Source: an uncultured Oscillospiraceae bacterium (lineage in GTDB: Bacteria > Bacillota > Clostridia > Oscillospirales > Oscillospiraceae). From it: a DNA stretch of 64,000 nt. Under the pieces are notes generated by a model that had not been told where the DNA came from, did no database searches, and saw only the letters and a list, made by a program, of their open reading frames with translations. The DNA is taken from positions 8,681 to 72,680 of the forward strand of contig CAJUPW010000014.1 of NCBI GenBank assembly GCA_910588635.1. Direction: 5' to 3'. The first letter of the stretch is position 1, and each line of letters opens with the position of its first letter. A program made the position numbers and the translations under genes. Below are positions 53,442 through 61,808 of this stretch, piece by piece.

Positions 53442-54551
53442 ATGGCACAGAAGAAACCCATGATCGAGTCGGCCGCGCCGGCCTCCGACAAGAAGAAGGC
53501 GCTGGAGACCGCCATGGCCCAGATTGAGCGGACTTACGGCAAGGGCTCCATTATGCGCCTGGGAGAAAACACCGGCGTGGTGGTGGACGCCATCCCCACA
53601 GGCTCCCTGTCCCTGGACATCGCCCTGGGCATCGGCGGCGTGCCCAAGGGCCGTATCATCGAGGTCTACGGCCCCGAGTCCTCCGGTAAGACCACTCTGG
53701 CCCTGCACATCGTGGCCGAGGCCCAGAAGCGGGGGGGCGAGGTGGCCTTCATTGACGCCGAACATGCCCTGGACCCCAGCTACGCCCGGGCGCTGGGGGT
53801 GGACATTGACTCCATGCTCATCTCCCAGCCGGACACCGGCGAGCAAGGCCTGGAAATCTGCGAGGCGCTGGTCCGTTCCGGCGCCATCGACGTGGTGGTG
53901 GTGGACTCAGTGGCAGCCCTGACCCCCCGGGCGGAGATCGAGGGCGACATGGGCGACAGCCACGTGGGCCTGCTGGCCCGGCTCATGAGCCAGGCCCTGC
54001 GCAAGCTGGCCGGCTCCATCGCCAAGACCAACTGCATTGTCATTTTCATCAACCAGCTTCGGGAGAAGGTGGGGGTGATGTACGGCAATCCGGAGGTGAC
54101 CACCGGAGGCCGGGCGCTGAAATTCTACGCCTCCGTCCGCATCGACGTACGGAAGATCGAGGCCATCAAGGTGGGTACCGAGCTGATCGGCAACCGCACC
54201 CGGGCCAAGATCGTGAAGAACAAGGTGGCCCCCCCTTTCCGGGAGGCGGAGTTTGAAATTCTCTACGGCGAGGGCATCTCCAAGTGGGGCGAGATGGTGG
54301 ACCTGGCGGTCAAGCTGGATATCATCCAGAAGTCGGGCTCTTGGTTTTCCATGGGCGAGACCCGTATCGGCCAGGGCCGGGACGCCGCCAAGCAGTTTTT
54401 GAAGGACAACCCCGACGTGGCCGCCCAGGTGGAGGAGCAGGTCCGGGCCAACGCCTTCAAGCTGATGAGCAAGCAGTCCCAGGCGGCCGCCAAGGCCGCA
54501 GGCCGGGCGGTGGACGTGTCCGCCGATGATTTTGACGACGGTGAGGGGTGA
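53442..54551 (+). CDS. recA: recombinase RecA
   Basis: The 369-residue protein drives strand exchange and SOS signalling. Walker [10 protein letters not shown] (about residues 76-84), Walker [11 protein letters not shown] (about 150-159), MAW-like catalytic Glu in [10 protein letters not shown] and DNA loops between about 165 and 225 are present; the C-terminal tail is acidic (DDFDDGEG). Start at 53442 (MAQKKP) has AAAGGA nine bases upstream; ATG 53433 three codons earlier is an alternative. recX follows after 69 bases behind a hairpin. Confidence 0.98.
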   Translation: MAQKKPMIESAAPASDKKKALETAMAQIERTYGKGSIMRLGENTGVVVDAIPTGSLSLDIALGIGGVPKGRIIEVYGPESSGKTTLALHIVAEAQKRGGEVAFIDAEHALDPSYARALGVDIDSMLISQPDTGEQGLEICEALVRSGAIDVVVVDSVAALTPRAEIEGDMGDSHVGLLARLMSQALRKLAGSIAKTNCIVIFINQLREKVGVMYGNPEVTTGGRALKFYASVRIDVRKIEAIKVGTELIGNRTRAKIVKNKVAPPFREAEFEILYGEGISKWGEMVDLAVKLDIIQKSGSWFSMGETRIGQGRDAAKQFLKDNPDVAAQVEEQVRANAFKLMSKQSQAAAKAAGRAVDVSADDFDDGEG

Positions 54552-54553
54552 TG

Positions 54554-54583
54554 TTCCTTTTTTCTTTGAGAAGAAAAAAGGAA
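54554..54583 (+). promoter_or_regulatory. perfect A/T hairpin between recA and recX
   Basis: TTCCTTTTTTCTT-TGAG-AAGAAAAAAGGAA, a 13-bp perfect stem starting two bases after the recA stop. No T tract follows, so it may be a weak attenuator limiting recX relative to recA, or a 3' stability hairpin. Confidence 0.6.
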
Positions 54584-54620
54584 ATTCCCCTGTTTAATCT
54601 GATTTGTGGAGCGTTTATCG

Positions 54621-55235
54621 GTGGTAATTCAAGAACTAAAACCCTCCAAGCGAGTGGAGGGCCGCTGGCTGGCGGTGCTGGAGGACGGCTCTATTCTCCG
54701 GGTGGGGGAGGGCGAGGTGGTGGACTTCGCCCTCTACGCCGGCAAGGAGCTGTCCGACGAGGAGGCAGAGCGCCTTCAGGCCGCCGCCTGCCGTGGCGAA
54801 TGGAAGCGCAGGGCCATTGAGCTGCTGATGCGGAAACCCCAGTCCCGGAAGGAGCTGGGGCGGAAGCTGAGGGAGTGGGAGGCCCCCGACGGGGAGGCCG
54901 AGGCCATCTGCGACCGGCTGGAGGAGCTGGGCTATCTCAACGAGGCGGAGTACGCCGGGCGGATCGTGCGGCACTATGCCGCCAAAGGCTTCGGGGAGCG
55001 GAAGCTCCGGGACGAGCTGTACCGCCGGGGCGTCCCCCGGGAGCTGTGGGAGGAGGCCCTGGCCCAAGTCGAGGACAATTCCGAGACCATCGACGCCTTT
55101 TTGGAGAAGAAGCTGAAGGGCGGCCGTGACCCAAAGGACATTAAGAAGGTCTCCGACGCCCTGGCCCGCCGGGGCTTCCGCTGGCCTGAGATCAGCGACG
55201 CACTGCGGCGCTACGGTATGGAGGTCTGGGACTGA
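54621..55235 (+). CDS. recX: regulatory protein RecX
   Basis: The 204-residue protein inhibits RecA filaments. It has the three-helix repeats of the family: RRAIELLMRKPQSRKELGRKL (about 60-80), LEELGYLNEAEYAGRIVRHYAAKGFG (about 98-123) and RRGFRWPEISDALRRYG near the end. Start is GTG 54621, nine bases after GGAG; an earlier GTG at 54606 lacks a site. Placement directly behind recA is standard. Confidence 0.9.
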   Translation: MVIQELKPSKRVEGRWLAVLEDGSILRVGEGEVVDFALYAGKELSDEEAERLQAAACRGEWKRRAIELLMRKPQSRKELGRKLREWEAPDGEAEAICDRLEELGYLNEAEYAGRIVRHYAAKGFGERKLRDELYRRGVPRELWEEALAQVEDNSETIDAFLEKKLKGGRDPKDIKKVSDALARRGFRWPEISDALRRYGMEVWD

Positions 55236-55258
55236 GAACATGGAACAGGAGCGATACC

Positions 55259-56584
55259 ATGCCTTATAAGATTGCCTTTATTTCCCTGGGCTGCGCCAAA
55301 AATTTGGTGAATACCGAGCAGATGATGGCCCTGTGCCGGGCGGCGGGACATACCGTCACGGGAGACCCGGAGGGGGCCGACGTGGCGGTGCTGAACACCT
55401 GCGGCTTCATCGAGTCGGCTAAGAGCGAGGCCATCGACAACATTCTGGAGCTGGCCGGGCTGAAAAAGGCGGGCAAGCTGAAAAAGCTGCTTGTGACGGG
55501 CTGCCTCAGCCAGCGGTACCCGGAGGACATCCGTGCCGAGCTGCCCGAGGTGGACGGCCTGCTGGGCACGGGGAGCTACACCCAGGTTGCGGCCGCCGTG
55601 GAGGCGCTTATGGCGGGGGAACGGCCGGAATATTTCGGCGATATCCACCGTACCTATGAGGACGGGGAGCGTCTGGTCGCCACCCCGCCCTATACCGCCT
55701 ATCTGAAAATTGCCGAGGGCTGCTCCAACGGCTGCGCCTTCTGCGTTATCCCAAAGCTGAGGGGGAAGTACCGCAGCCGCTCCGTGGAGGCCTTGCTGGC
55801 CGAGGCTGAGAAGCTGGCCGCCTCCGGGGTGAGGGAGCTTATCGTGATCGCCCAGGATATTACCCGGTATGGGCTGGACCTGGAGCCGGAAACCTCCCTG
55901 GCCCGGCTGGTGAAAGAGTTATGCAAACTAGACTTCCACTGGATACGCCTGCACTATCTGTACCCGGAGGCCGTTACCGACGAGCTGATCGACGTGATTG
56001 CCCATGAGCCCAAGGTAGTCCACTATCTGGACATCCCCATCCAGCACTGCGACGACGGCATTTTGAAGGCCATGCGCCGGAGAAATACCCGAGCGGAGCT
56101 GGAGGAGCTGTTTGTCAGGCTGCGCTCTGCCATGCCCGACGTGGTGATCCGCACCTCTCTCATCTGCGGCCTGCCCGGCGAGGGAGAAGCGGAGTTCGAG
56201 GAGCTGTGCGATTTTCTGCGGGAGCAGAAGCTGCAGCGGGTGGGAGTGTTCCAATTCTCACCGGAAGAGGGCACCCTGGCCGCTAAAATGGAAAATCAGG
56301 TGGACCCGGATACCGCCGCCCGGCGGGTGGAGCTGGTGGTGGACCTCCAGTCCCGCATCATGGACGAGTACAACGAGGCGCGGCTGGGCACGGTGATGGA
56401 GGTCCTCTGCGAGGGCTTCGATTCCGCCGAGGGCTGCTGCGCCGGCCGTACCTATGCCGACTCGGCGGACATCGACGGCCGGGTGCTGTTTACCGCCGCC
56501 GGGCCGGTCCCCGCGGGGGAGTTTGTCAACGTGCGCATCACCGGGGTCTCCGACGGGGACCTGACCGGGGAAATTGAGGAGTGA
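55259..56584 (+). CDS. rimO: ribosomal protein S12 methylthiotransferase RimO
   Basis: The 441-residue radical SAM enzyme adds a methylthio group to Asp88 of S12. N-terminal UPF0004 domain with SLGCAKNLVNTE (about residues 8-19) and Cys ligands in NTCGF and TGCLSQRY; radical SAM cluster CSNGCAFCVIP (about 156-166, CX3CX2C); C-terminal TRAM domain (about 375-440). All six Cys are present. ATG 55259 lies after AACAGGAG. It begins an operon with pgsA and yitT. Confidence 0.96.
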   Translation: MPYKIAFISLGCAKNLVNTEQMMALCRAAGHTVTGDPEGADVAVLNTCGFIESAKSEAIDNILELAGLKKAGKLKKLLVTGCLSQRYPEDIRAELPEVDGLLGTGSYTQVAAAVEALMAGERPEYFGDIHRTYEDGERLVATPPYTAYLKIAEGCSNGCAFCVIPKLRGKYRSRSVEALLAEAEKLAASGVRELIVIAQDITRYGLDLEPETSLARLVKELCKLDFHWIRLHYLYPEAVTDELIDVIAHEPKVVHYLDIPIQHCDDGILKAMRRRNTRAELEELFVRLRSAMPDVVIRTSLICGLPGEGEAEFEELCDFLREQKLQRVGVFQFSPEEGTLAAKMENQVDPDTAARRVELVVDLQSRIMDEYNEARLGTVMEVLCEGFDSAEGCCAGRTYADSADIDGRVLFTAAGPVPAGEFVNVRITGVSDGDLTGEIEE

Positions 56585-56589
56585 TACCA

Positions 56590-57120
56590 ATGCCAATGAA
56601 TACCGCAAACAAGCTGACCATCCTGCGGGTAGTGATGATTCCCGCTTTCCTGCTGGTGCTGTACCTGAACGTGCCCTTTTCCAACTACTGGGCCCTGGCC
56701 ATCTTTGCCGCCGCCAGCATCACCGACACTCTGGACGGATATATCGCCCGGCACTACAATCAGATTACCGACTTCGGCAAGTTCATGGACCCACTGGCCG
56801 ACAAGTGCCTGGTGTTTGCCGCCATGCTGTGGTTTGTGGAGGTGGGCCAGATGCCCGCTTGGGCGCTGCTTATCGTGGCTGTTCGGGAATTCGGGGTGTC
56901 CGGGCTGCGGATGGTGGCCGCAGATAAGGGGAGAGTGATCGCCGCCGGCTGGTCGGGCAAGGTGAAAACCGCCGCCACCATGGTGTGCGTTATCCTTATG
57001 CTGCTGCCCATACCGGAGATTGTCAACCAGATCTGCACGGCGGTGATCGTACTGACTACCATCTACTCCGGGGTGGAATACTTTATGAAGAACGCGGACA
57101 TTCTGGCCCAGGCCAGATGA
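56590..57120 (+). CDS. pgsA: CDP-diacylglycerol-glycerol-3-phosphate 3-phosphatidyltransferase
   Basis: The 176-residue membrane enzyme makes phosphatidylglycerol phosphate, precursor of phosphatidylglycerol and cardiolipin. The CDP-alcohol transferase motif is complete: DTLDGYIARHYN...DFGKFMDPLAD (D-G-x2-A-R-x8-G-x3-D-x3-D, about residues 46-70). Five or six membrane helices. Start ATG 56590 has GAGGAG nine bases upstream. It is placed five bases behind rimO. Confidence 0.94.
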   Translation: MPMNTANKLTILRVVMIPAFLLVLYLNVPFSNYWALAIFAAASITDTLDGYIARHYNQITDFGKFMDPLADKCLVFAAMLWFVEVGQMPAWALLIVAVREFGVSGLRMVAADKGRVIAAGWSGKVKTAATMVCVILMLLPIPEIVNQICTAVIVLTTIYSGVEYFMKNADILAQAR

Positions 57121-57133
57121 AGAGGAGGCGTCC

Positions 57134-58012
57134 ATGACAACTGCCAACCAACGGGCCCGGCTGAAGGAGTTTGTCACCCGTGTGGGGGTAATTACCCTGT
57201 CCTCCCTGATTGTGGCCGTCAATCTGAAGAGCTTTGTGGCTGCGGGGGACCTGTTTCCCGGCGGCTTCACCGGCATTACCCGGCTGATTCAGCGGTGCGC
57301 CCTGGAGTTCGCCGGAGTGGAGCTGCCCTTCGGCCCCGTCAATCTGGCGCTGAACGCCATCCCGGCATTCGTCAGCTTTAAGCTGGTGGGCAAGCGGTTT
57401 ACCCTCTACTCCTGCTTGACCATCGTACTCACCAGTATCTTTACCGACATAATCCCCGCCTTTGCCATCACGGAGGACATCCTTTTAATCTGCATTTTTG
57501 GTGGGATGATTAACGGGTTTGCATGCAGCCTGTGTCTGTGGGTGCGGGTGACCAGCGGGGGCACCGATTTCATCGCCATCCCTCTGTCGGAGCGGAAGAA
57601 CGTGGACGCCTGGGGATATATTTTCACCGGGAATGTGATCATGCTGGCGGTGGCCGGGGTCCTGTTCGGCTGGGACAAGGCCCTGTACTCCATGCTGTTC
57701 CAGTACGCCACCACCCAGGTCATCAAGATGATGGACCCGGACGGACGGCGGGCTACTCTGCTCATCATCACCGGCCGGGAGAGCGCCGGCGGCGTCTGCG
57801 CCCAGATTCAGGAGACCAACCATACCGCTACCCTCATCGAGGGGGTGGGCCTCTACAATGGAGACCCCTGTGTGATGATTTATTCGGTGGTATCAGACAG
57901 CGAGGTCCGCTCTCTGGCCCGGAAAATCCGGCAGTCCGACCCCAAGGCCTTTGTCAATGTCCTGCGTACCGAGCGGGTGGTGGGCAAGTTCTACCGAAGG
58001 CCCAGAGATTAG
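57134..58012 (+). CDS. YitT family membrane protein
   Basis: The 292-residue protein has five or six membrane helices in the first 200 residues (FPGGFTGITRLIQ at about 42-54, VTSGGTDFIAIPLSE at about 138-152) and a cytoplasmic DUF2179 ferredoxin-like domain (about 215-285, ending DPKAFVNVLRTERVVGKF). The function of YitT proteins is unknown. ATG 57134 follows AGAGGAGG, 13 bases behind pgsA, so it closes the rimO-pgsA-yitT unit. Confidence 0.92.
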   Translation: MTTANQRARLKEFVTRVGVITLSSLIVAVNLKSFVAAGDLFPGGFTGITRLIQRCALEFAGVELPFGPVNLALNAIPAFVSFKLVGKRFTLYSCLTIVLTSIFTDIIPAFAITEDILLICIFGGMINGFACSLCLWVRVTSGGTDFIAIPLSERKNVDAWGYIFTGNVIMLAVAGVLFGWDKALYSMLFQYATTQVIKMMDPDGRRATLLIITGRESAGGVCAQIQETNHTATLIEGVGLYNGDPCVMIYSVVSDSEVRSLARKIRQSDPKAFVNVLRTERVVGKFYRRPRD

Positions 58013-58057
58013 GGCTTGTTTGGCGAAAAATAGTGCATGTTTCCATTTTAAACAGCG

Positions 58058-58091
58058 TAAAAAAGCCCCTCCGGCATCAGCCGGAGGGGCT
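58058..58091 (-). terminator. terminator of the NlpC/P60 gene (also ends yitT)
   Basis: 12-bp stem AGCCCCTCCGGC with GCCGGAGGGGCT, loop ATCA; on the minus strand it is followed by six T residues. Confidence 0.9.
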
Positions 58092-58099
58092 ATGTTATG

Positions 58100-59041
58100 T
58101 CAGACGATGCGGCGGCCTCCCACAAAACCGGAGGTGTAGTAGGAATCGCTCATCTTGCTGATGATTACGCCCTTGGTGGGGGTGGAGGCGTGGATGAACT
58201 GGTTGTCGCCGATGTACAGACCCACGTGGGTGGCTCGCTTGGAGGAGTTGCCTTTCCGGAAGATTACAATGTCGCCAGGCTGGAGCTCGCTCATGGAGAC
58301 AGGGGTGCCGTTGTCCAGCTGGCCGGAGCAGGTGCGGTTCAGGGTGTAGCCGAACTGCTTGTACACATAAGTGGTAAGGCCGGAGCAGTCAAAGCCCTTG
58401 GGGGAGGTGCCGCCGTGGACGTAGCGGTAACCCAGGAACTGGAGGGCGTAGTCGGCGATCTCCTGGCCCTTGCTGACCTGGGAGGGATCCGCCTGGACGG
58501 CGTACTCGGAGCTGATGTAGCCCCCCTCAATTCTGTACCAGCCGTCCAGAGTCTCCAGGACCTGGACAACGCGGCCGGCGTGAAGGGTGTCCACCTTGTC
58601 GGTCTCAGTGCTGGGGCCGGAGCGGACATTCAGCGTGCCCGTGGTGATCTTGACGTACAGCGTATCCTCTTCGCCGGCCTGAGCGGTCTCGCTGGACTGC
58701 GCTTCCACCGGGGCGGCGTCCTCCGCCTGAGCCGCCGCGGGAGCGGCCTCCCCAGCCGGGGCCTCATCCCCAGTGATGGTGAGGTACTCGCCGGACACAT
58801 AGCCGGTTACTCCGTCATAGGAGACCTGGCACCAGCCGTTGTCCAGAACCTCCAGCACATCCACCAGGGTGTTGTGGGCCAGATTTTTCAGAACGGCGCT
58901 CTCGGTGCTGGCCTCAGAACGCAGGCGCAGGTGAGTGCCCTCGGTGTTAACGGTGCCGGAGACAGCCAGAGTGGGGGTAATCAGGGCGCCGGCCAGCAGC
59001 AGGCAGGCAGTCAGGCGGGAAGCGGTACGCTTGAAATCCAT
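58100..59041 (-). CDS. secreted NlpC/P60 peptidoglycan hydrolase with two SH3 domains
   Basis: The 313-residue protein has a signal peptide (about 1-27), two bacterial SH3 domains (about 30-90 and 128-185, the second with LNVRSGPSTETDKV), an Ala/Glu/Pro linker and a C-terminal NlpC/P60 domain. The catalytic residues are FDCSGLTTY (Cys about 220), THVGLYIG (His about 272) and FIHAST (His about 285). It likely cuts the gamma-D-Glu-diamino acid bond in stem peptides. It lies 48 bases behind a small conserved gene and shares its promoter. Confidence 0.94.
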   Translation of the reverse strand: MDFKRTASRLTACLLLAGALITPTLAVSGTVNTEGTHLRLRSEASTESAVLKNLAHNTLVDVLEVLDNGWCQVSYDGVTGYVSGEYLTITGDEAPAGEAAPAAAQAEDAAPVEAQSSETAQAGEEDTLYVKITTGTLNVRSGPSTETDKVDTLHAGRVVQVLETLDGWYRIEGGYISSEYAVQADPSQVSKGQEIADYALQFLGYRYVHGGTSPKGFDCSGLTTYVYKQFGYTLNRTCSGQLDNGTPVSMSELQPGDIVIFRKGNSSKRATHVGLYIGDNQFIHASTPTKGVIISKMSDSYYTSGFVGGRRIV

Positions 59042-59089
59042 ATTTGCGTCCTCCTATTTCTATACAGACGGCTTTCGAAGGTGTAAAGG

Positions 59090-59380
59090 TTACTTTCCGG
59101 AAAGAGCCCGTTCCAGCCACACGGAGGCCACGTCCATGGCGGCGTAGAGGCTGTCTTTTTCACTCTTCTTGACCACCCGGTCCCGGCTTTTCAGGTCGGG
59201 ATCGGTGAGCTGGAGCTGGACGGAGACCTTGTCCGCCACAGGAAGCCCGCCTTGGTCCTTACTGGAGAGGACCTGGAGCATAATGATATATTTCTCGGCC
59301 ATCGTTCCGTAGTAAATCAGGTTGTCCTTCCGGCGCAAGGGATGGCCCTTATAGGTGAGGGGCAGATCGTTGTTCGCCAT
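59090..59380 (-). CDS. conserved 96-residue protein of unknown function
   Basis: The small soluble protein begins MANNDLPLTYKGHPLRRKDN and continues with IIYYG-like strand LIYYGTMAEKYIIMLQVL (about residues 20-38), then a charged part with KSEKDSLYAAMDVASVWLERAL at the end. I know of similar proteins only as uncharacterised ones in this bacterial order, so no function is offered. It has its own consensus promoter (59419-59447) and an AAAGGAG site, and precedes the wall hydrolase. Confidence 0.8.
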   Translation of the reverse strand: MANNDLPLTYKGHPLRRKDNLIYYGTMAEKYIIMLQVLSSKDQGGLPVADKVSVQLQLTDPDLKSRDRVVKKSEKDSLYAAMDVASVWLERALSGK

Positions 59381-59418
59381 GGCGCACTCCTTTAAGTCAT
59401 ATTAAAAACTGTAACCGA

Positions 59419-59447
59419 ATTGTAACACATTTGTTACCACTTGTCAA
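59419..59447 (-). promoter_or_regulatory. consensus promoter of the small protein / NlpC operon
   Basis: On the minus strand: TTGACA, 17-base spacer, TACAAT. GGTAACA / TGTTAC half-sites in the spacer make a GTAACA-N3-TGTTAC inverted repeat that may bind a regulator. Confidence 0.85.
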
Positions 59448-59506
59448 ACCCTTTCCGAAAATTTTCCCGGGAAATTTTTTCAGAGCTCTGCCGGAGGGCC
59501 GATCAA

Positions 59507-60022
59507 TCACTTTCCCTCCTCACGCAGGAGGGCGTACATGCAGAAGTCGCAGACCTGTCCCCGCTTGAACACGCCCCGGCGCATGACGCCCTCCAGGGAA
59601 AACCCCGCTTTCTCCAGCACCCGGCGGGAGCCGGCGTTGTGGGCGAAGGGCTCGGCGTGGATACGCTGGATGTCCCAGCAGGAGAAGCCTTCCCGGCAGA
59701 GCTGCCGGACGGCCTGGGTCATGATCCCCCGGCCCCAGTAGTCCTCCGCCAACCAGTAGCCCAGCTCGGCGGTCTTTTGGTACACGTCGCTGCCCCGGCA
59801 CAGGGAGATGCTGCCCACGGCGCGGCCGTCAACCTCAATAGCCCGGAACAGCGACATCTCCGGGTCTCCGGCGATGCAGATATCCAAAAAGCCCTGGGCG
59901 TCGGCCAGGGCGTAGGGGTGGGGAAACACGTCCCGCAGGTTGCGGGCGATCTTCTCGTTGTCGGCGTATCGGGCCACGTCGGCGGCGTCCTCCCGCCGCC
60001 ACTTTCTCAGAATGAAGTCCAT
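59507..60022 (-). CDS. GNAT family N-acetyltransferase (RimJ/RimL-like)
   Basis: The 171-residue enzyme transfers an acetyl group from acetyl-CoA, probably to a protein N-terminus or small amine. Blocks typical of the RimJ/L-like group are LRKWRREDAADVARYADNE (about residues 5-23), GSISLCRG (about 72-79), AELGYWLAEDYWGRGIMTQAV (about 89-109, acetyl-CoA loop GRGI) and NAGSRRVLEKAGFSLEGVMRRGVF (about 129-152). Start 60022 follows GGGAGG, one base after hflX ends; so it is last in the HxlR-hflX-GNAT operon. Confidence 0.9.
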   Translation of the reverse strand: MDFILRKWRREDAADVARYADNEKIARNLRDVFPHPYALADAQGFLDICIAGDPEMSLFRAIEVDGRAVGSISLCRGSDVYQKTAELGYWLAEDYWGRGIMTQAVRQLCREGFSCWDIQRIHAEPFAHNAGSRRVLEKAGFSLEGVMRRGVFKRGQVCDFCMYALLREEGK

Positions 60023-60023
60023 G

Positions 60024-61310
60024 CTAATCCTCCCAGAATTCCTTGCGGGGCTTCCAGCCCTCCACCAGGGAGCCAAGCTGGCCGATGACCTTGGGGGTGC
60101 AGACGGCGGTCACGTCGATGGTCTGGCCATACTCCACACCCTCCACCTTGGCCTCCAGATAGAGCTTGTCCAGCAGGCCGCCCTTGTCGTAGGGCAGGTG
60201 GATGGTCACCTTTCGGGCTCCGTTGTCCAGCACCTTCCCGATGGCGGACAGCAGCTCAGGGACGCCCTCCCCGGTCTTGGCGGAGATGGACACCCGGCCC
60301 TCCCCGTGGGGGCGGATGTCTCCCGTCCACAGGTCGCACTTGTTGAATACCTCGATGCGGGGGGTCCGGTCGGCCCCCAGCTCGTGGATGAGCTGCTCCA
60401 CGATCTCGGCCTGCTCCCGCCACTGGGGGCTGGAGGAGTCGATGACATGGAGGAGCAGGTCGGCGTACTCCAGCTCCTCCAGGGTGGCCTTGAAGGCCTC
60501 CACCAGGTGGTGGGGCAGCTTTCGGATAAAGCCCACCGTGTCGGACAGCAGGACGGTGCAGGTGTCGGAGATTTCCAGCGGCCGGGTGGTGGTGTCCAGG
60601 GTGTCGAACAGGCGGTTGTTGGCGGGAATTTCCGCCCCGGTGAGGTGGTTTAAAAGGGTGGACTTGCCCGCGTTGGTGTAGCCCACAATGGCTGCCACAG
60701 GCACCTCGTTCTTGAGGCGCCGCTCCCGCTGGGTGGCCCGCACCCGGCGCACGTCCTTCAATTCGCTCTCCAGCTTGGCGATCTTCCGGTTTAGGATTCG
60801 GCGGTCGCTCTCCAGCTGGGTCTCGCCGGGACCCCGGGTGCCGATGGCGCCCTCCTGGCGCTCCAGGTGCTTCCACATGCCCAGCAGACGGGGCAGCAGG
60901 TATTTGTACTGAGCCAGCTCCACCTGGAGCCGGCCCTCCTTTGTCCTTGCCCGCTGGGCGAAGATGTCCAGAATCAGGGCGGACCGGTCCAGCACCCCGA
61001 TTTTCAGTTCCTCGGCCAGGTTGCGCTGCTGGGAGGGGGAGAGGGGGTTGTCGAAGATGACCAGGTCGGCGTCCGTTGCCTCTAGCAACTCTTTCACCTC
61101 GGCCACCTTGCCCGCGCCGATGAAGGTGCGGGGGTCGGGGCTGTCCTTGGACTGAGTGACCACACCCGCGCACTGCCCTCCCGCCGTCTCCAGCAGGGCG
61201 GCCAGCTCCTCCATGCTCTCCTCGTCGGCGTTCTCCTCCCGGCTGAGGCTGAAAGCGTTCAGCCCCACCAGAACGGCGCGGTTAAATTTTGTTTTCTCAA
61301 TATCAGGCAT
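60024..61310 (-). CDS. hflX: GTPase HflX
   Basis: The 428-residue ribosome-splitting GTPase rescues stalled ribosomes under stress. N-terminal domain with TFIGAGKVAEV (about residues 65-75) and FDNPLSPSQQRNL; the glycine-rich ATP-binding linker GTRGPGETQLESDRR (about 158-172); GTPase motifs GYTNAGKST (about 212-220), DTVGF (about 259-263) and NKCD (about 330-333); and the C-terminal domain. Start ATG 61310 follows GAGGAA. It begins five bases behind the HxlR-type gene. Confidence 0.95.
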   Translation of the reverse strand: MPDIEKTKFNRAVLVGLNAFSLSREENADEESMEELAALLETAGGQCAGVVTQSKDSPDPRTFIGAGKVAEVKELLEATDADLVIFDNPLSPSQQRNLAEELKIGVLDRSALILDIFAQRARTKEGRLQVELAQYKYLLPRLLGMWKHLERQEGAIGTRGPGETQLESDRRILNRKIAKLESELKDVRRVRATQRERRLKNEVPVAAIVGYTNAGKSTLLNHLTGAEIPANNRLFDTLDTTTRPLEISDTCTVLLSDTVGFIRKLPHHLVEAFKATLEELEYADLLLHVIDSSSPQWREQAEIVEQLIHELGADRTPRIEVFNKCDLWTGDIRPHGEGRVSISAKTGEGVPELLSAIGKVLDNGARKVTIHLPYDKGGLLDKLYLEAKVEGVEYGQTIDVTAVCTPKVIGQLGSLVEGWKPRKEFWED

Positions 61311-61315
61311 ATCAG

Positions 61316-61672
61316 TTAAAATTCCTCGTTTTCTTTCGTCAAATTTTCCCGGCTCCATTCCAACATGGTGTGGAGCAGCGGGGCGAAGCTCTCCCCCAGC
61401 GGGGTGAGGGTGTACTCCACCCGGGGCGGCACCTCCCCAAAAACCTCCCGGTGGAGGAAGCCGTCCTCCTCCAGCTCCCGGAGCTGCTTGGTCAGGGTGG
61501 ACTGGGTGATGCCCTCCAGTCGGCGGCGCAGCTCGCCGAACCGCTGGACCTTGTAGAAGGCCACATACCACAGAATCAAAATTTTCCACTTGCCCCCCAG
61601 AACCGACTGGAGCCGGCCCATGGCCTCGCACCGGGCCAGAGCCTCGGGGGCGGTAAACTTGTTGTCCGCCAT
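61316..61672 (-). CDS. HxlR family winged-helix regulator
   Basis: The 118-residue DNA-binding protein has the HxlR fold: LGGKWKILILWYVAFYKVQRFGELRRRLEGI (about residues 25-55), STLTKQLRELEEDGFLHREVF (about 57-77) and VEYTLTPLGESFAPLL (about 84-99). Such regulators sense aldehydes, thiols or redox stress. Start 61672 has AGGAGAA. It is the first gene of the hflX operon and divergent from a radical SAM gene; GGTA-N10-TACC at 61687-61704 between them is a likely operator. Confidence 0.92.
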   Translation of the reverse strand: MADNKFTAPEALARCEAMGRLQSVLGGKWKILILWYVAFYKVQRFGELRRRLEGITQSTLTKQLRELEEDGFLHREVFGEVPPRVEYTLTPLGESFAPLLHTMLEWSRENLTKENEEF

Positions 61673-61686
61673 GATCGTTCTCCTAT

Positions 61687-61704
61687 GGTATAAAAAAGTG
61701 TACC
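61687..61704. promoter_or_regulatory. inverted repeat GGTA-N10-TACC, possible HxlR operator
   Basis: Lies 15 bases upstream of the HxlR start in the divergent region, where HxlR-type proteins usually bind GTAC-like palindromes. The -10-like TATACC (minus strand) overlaps it. Confidence 0.45.
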
Positions 61705-61808
61705 AATTCCAAAAAAAGACCGTACTTGTGCTTCTTTTTTGTTTGTAGTAAGGTGGTGGCAGCGGCGGAGGGCCCCCGCCGGCCACATCAACGAAAGGAG
61801 CGCTTTTT

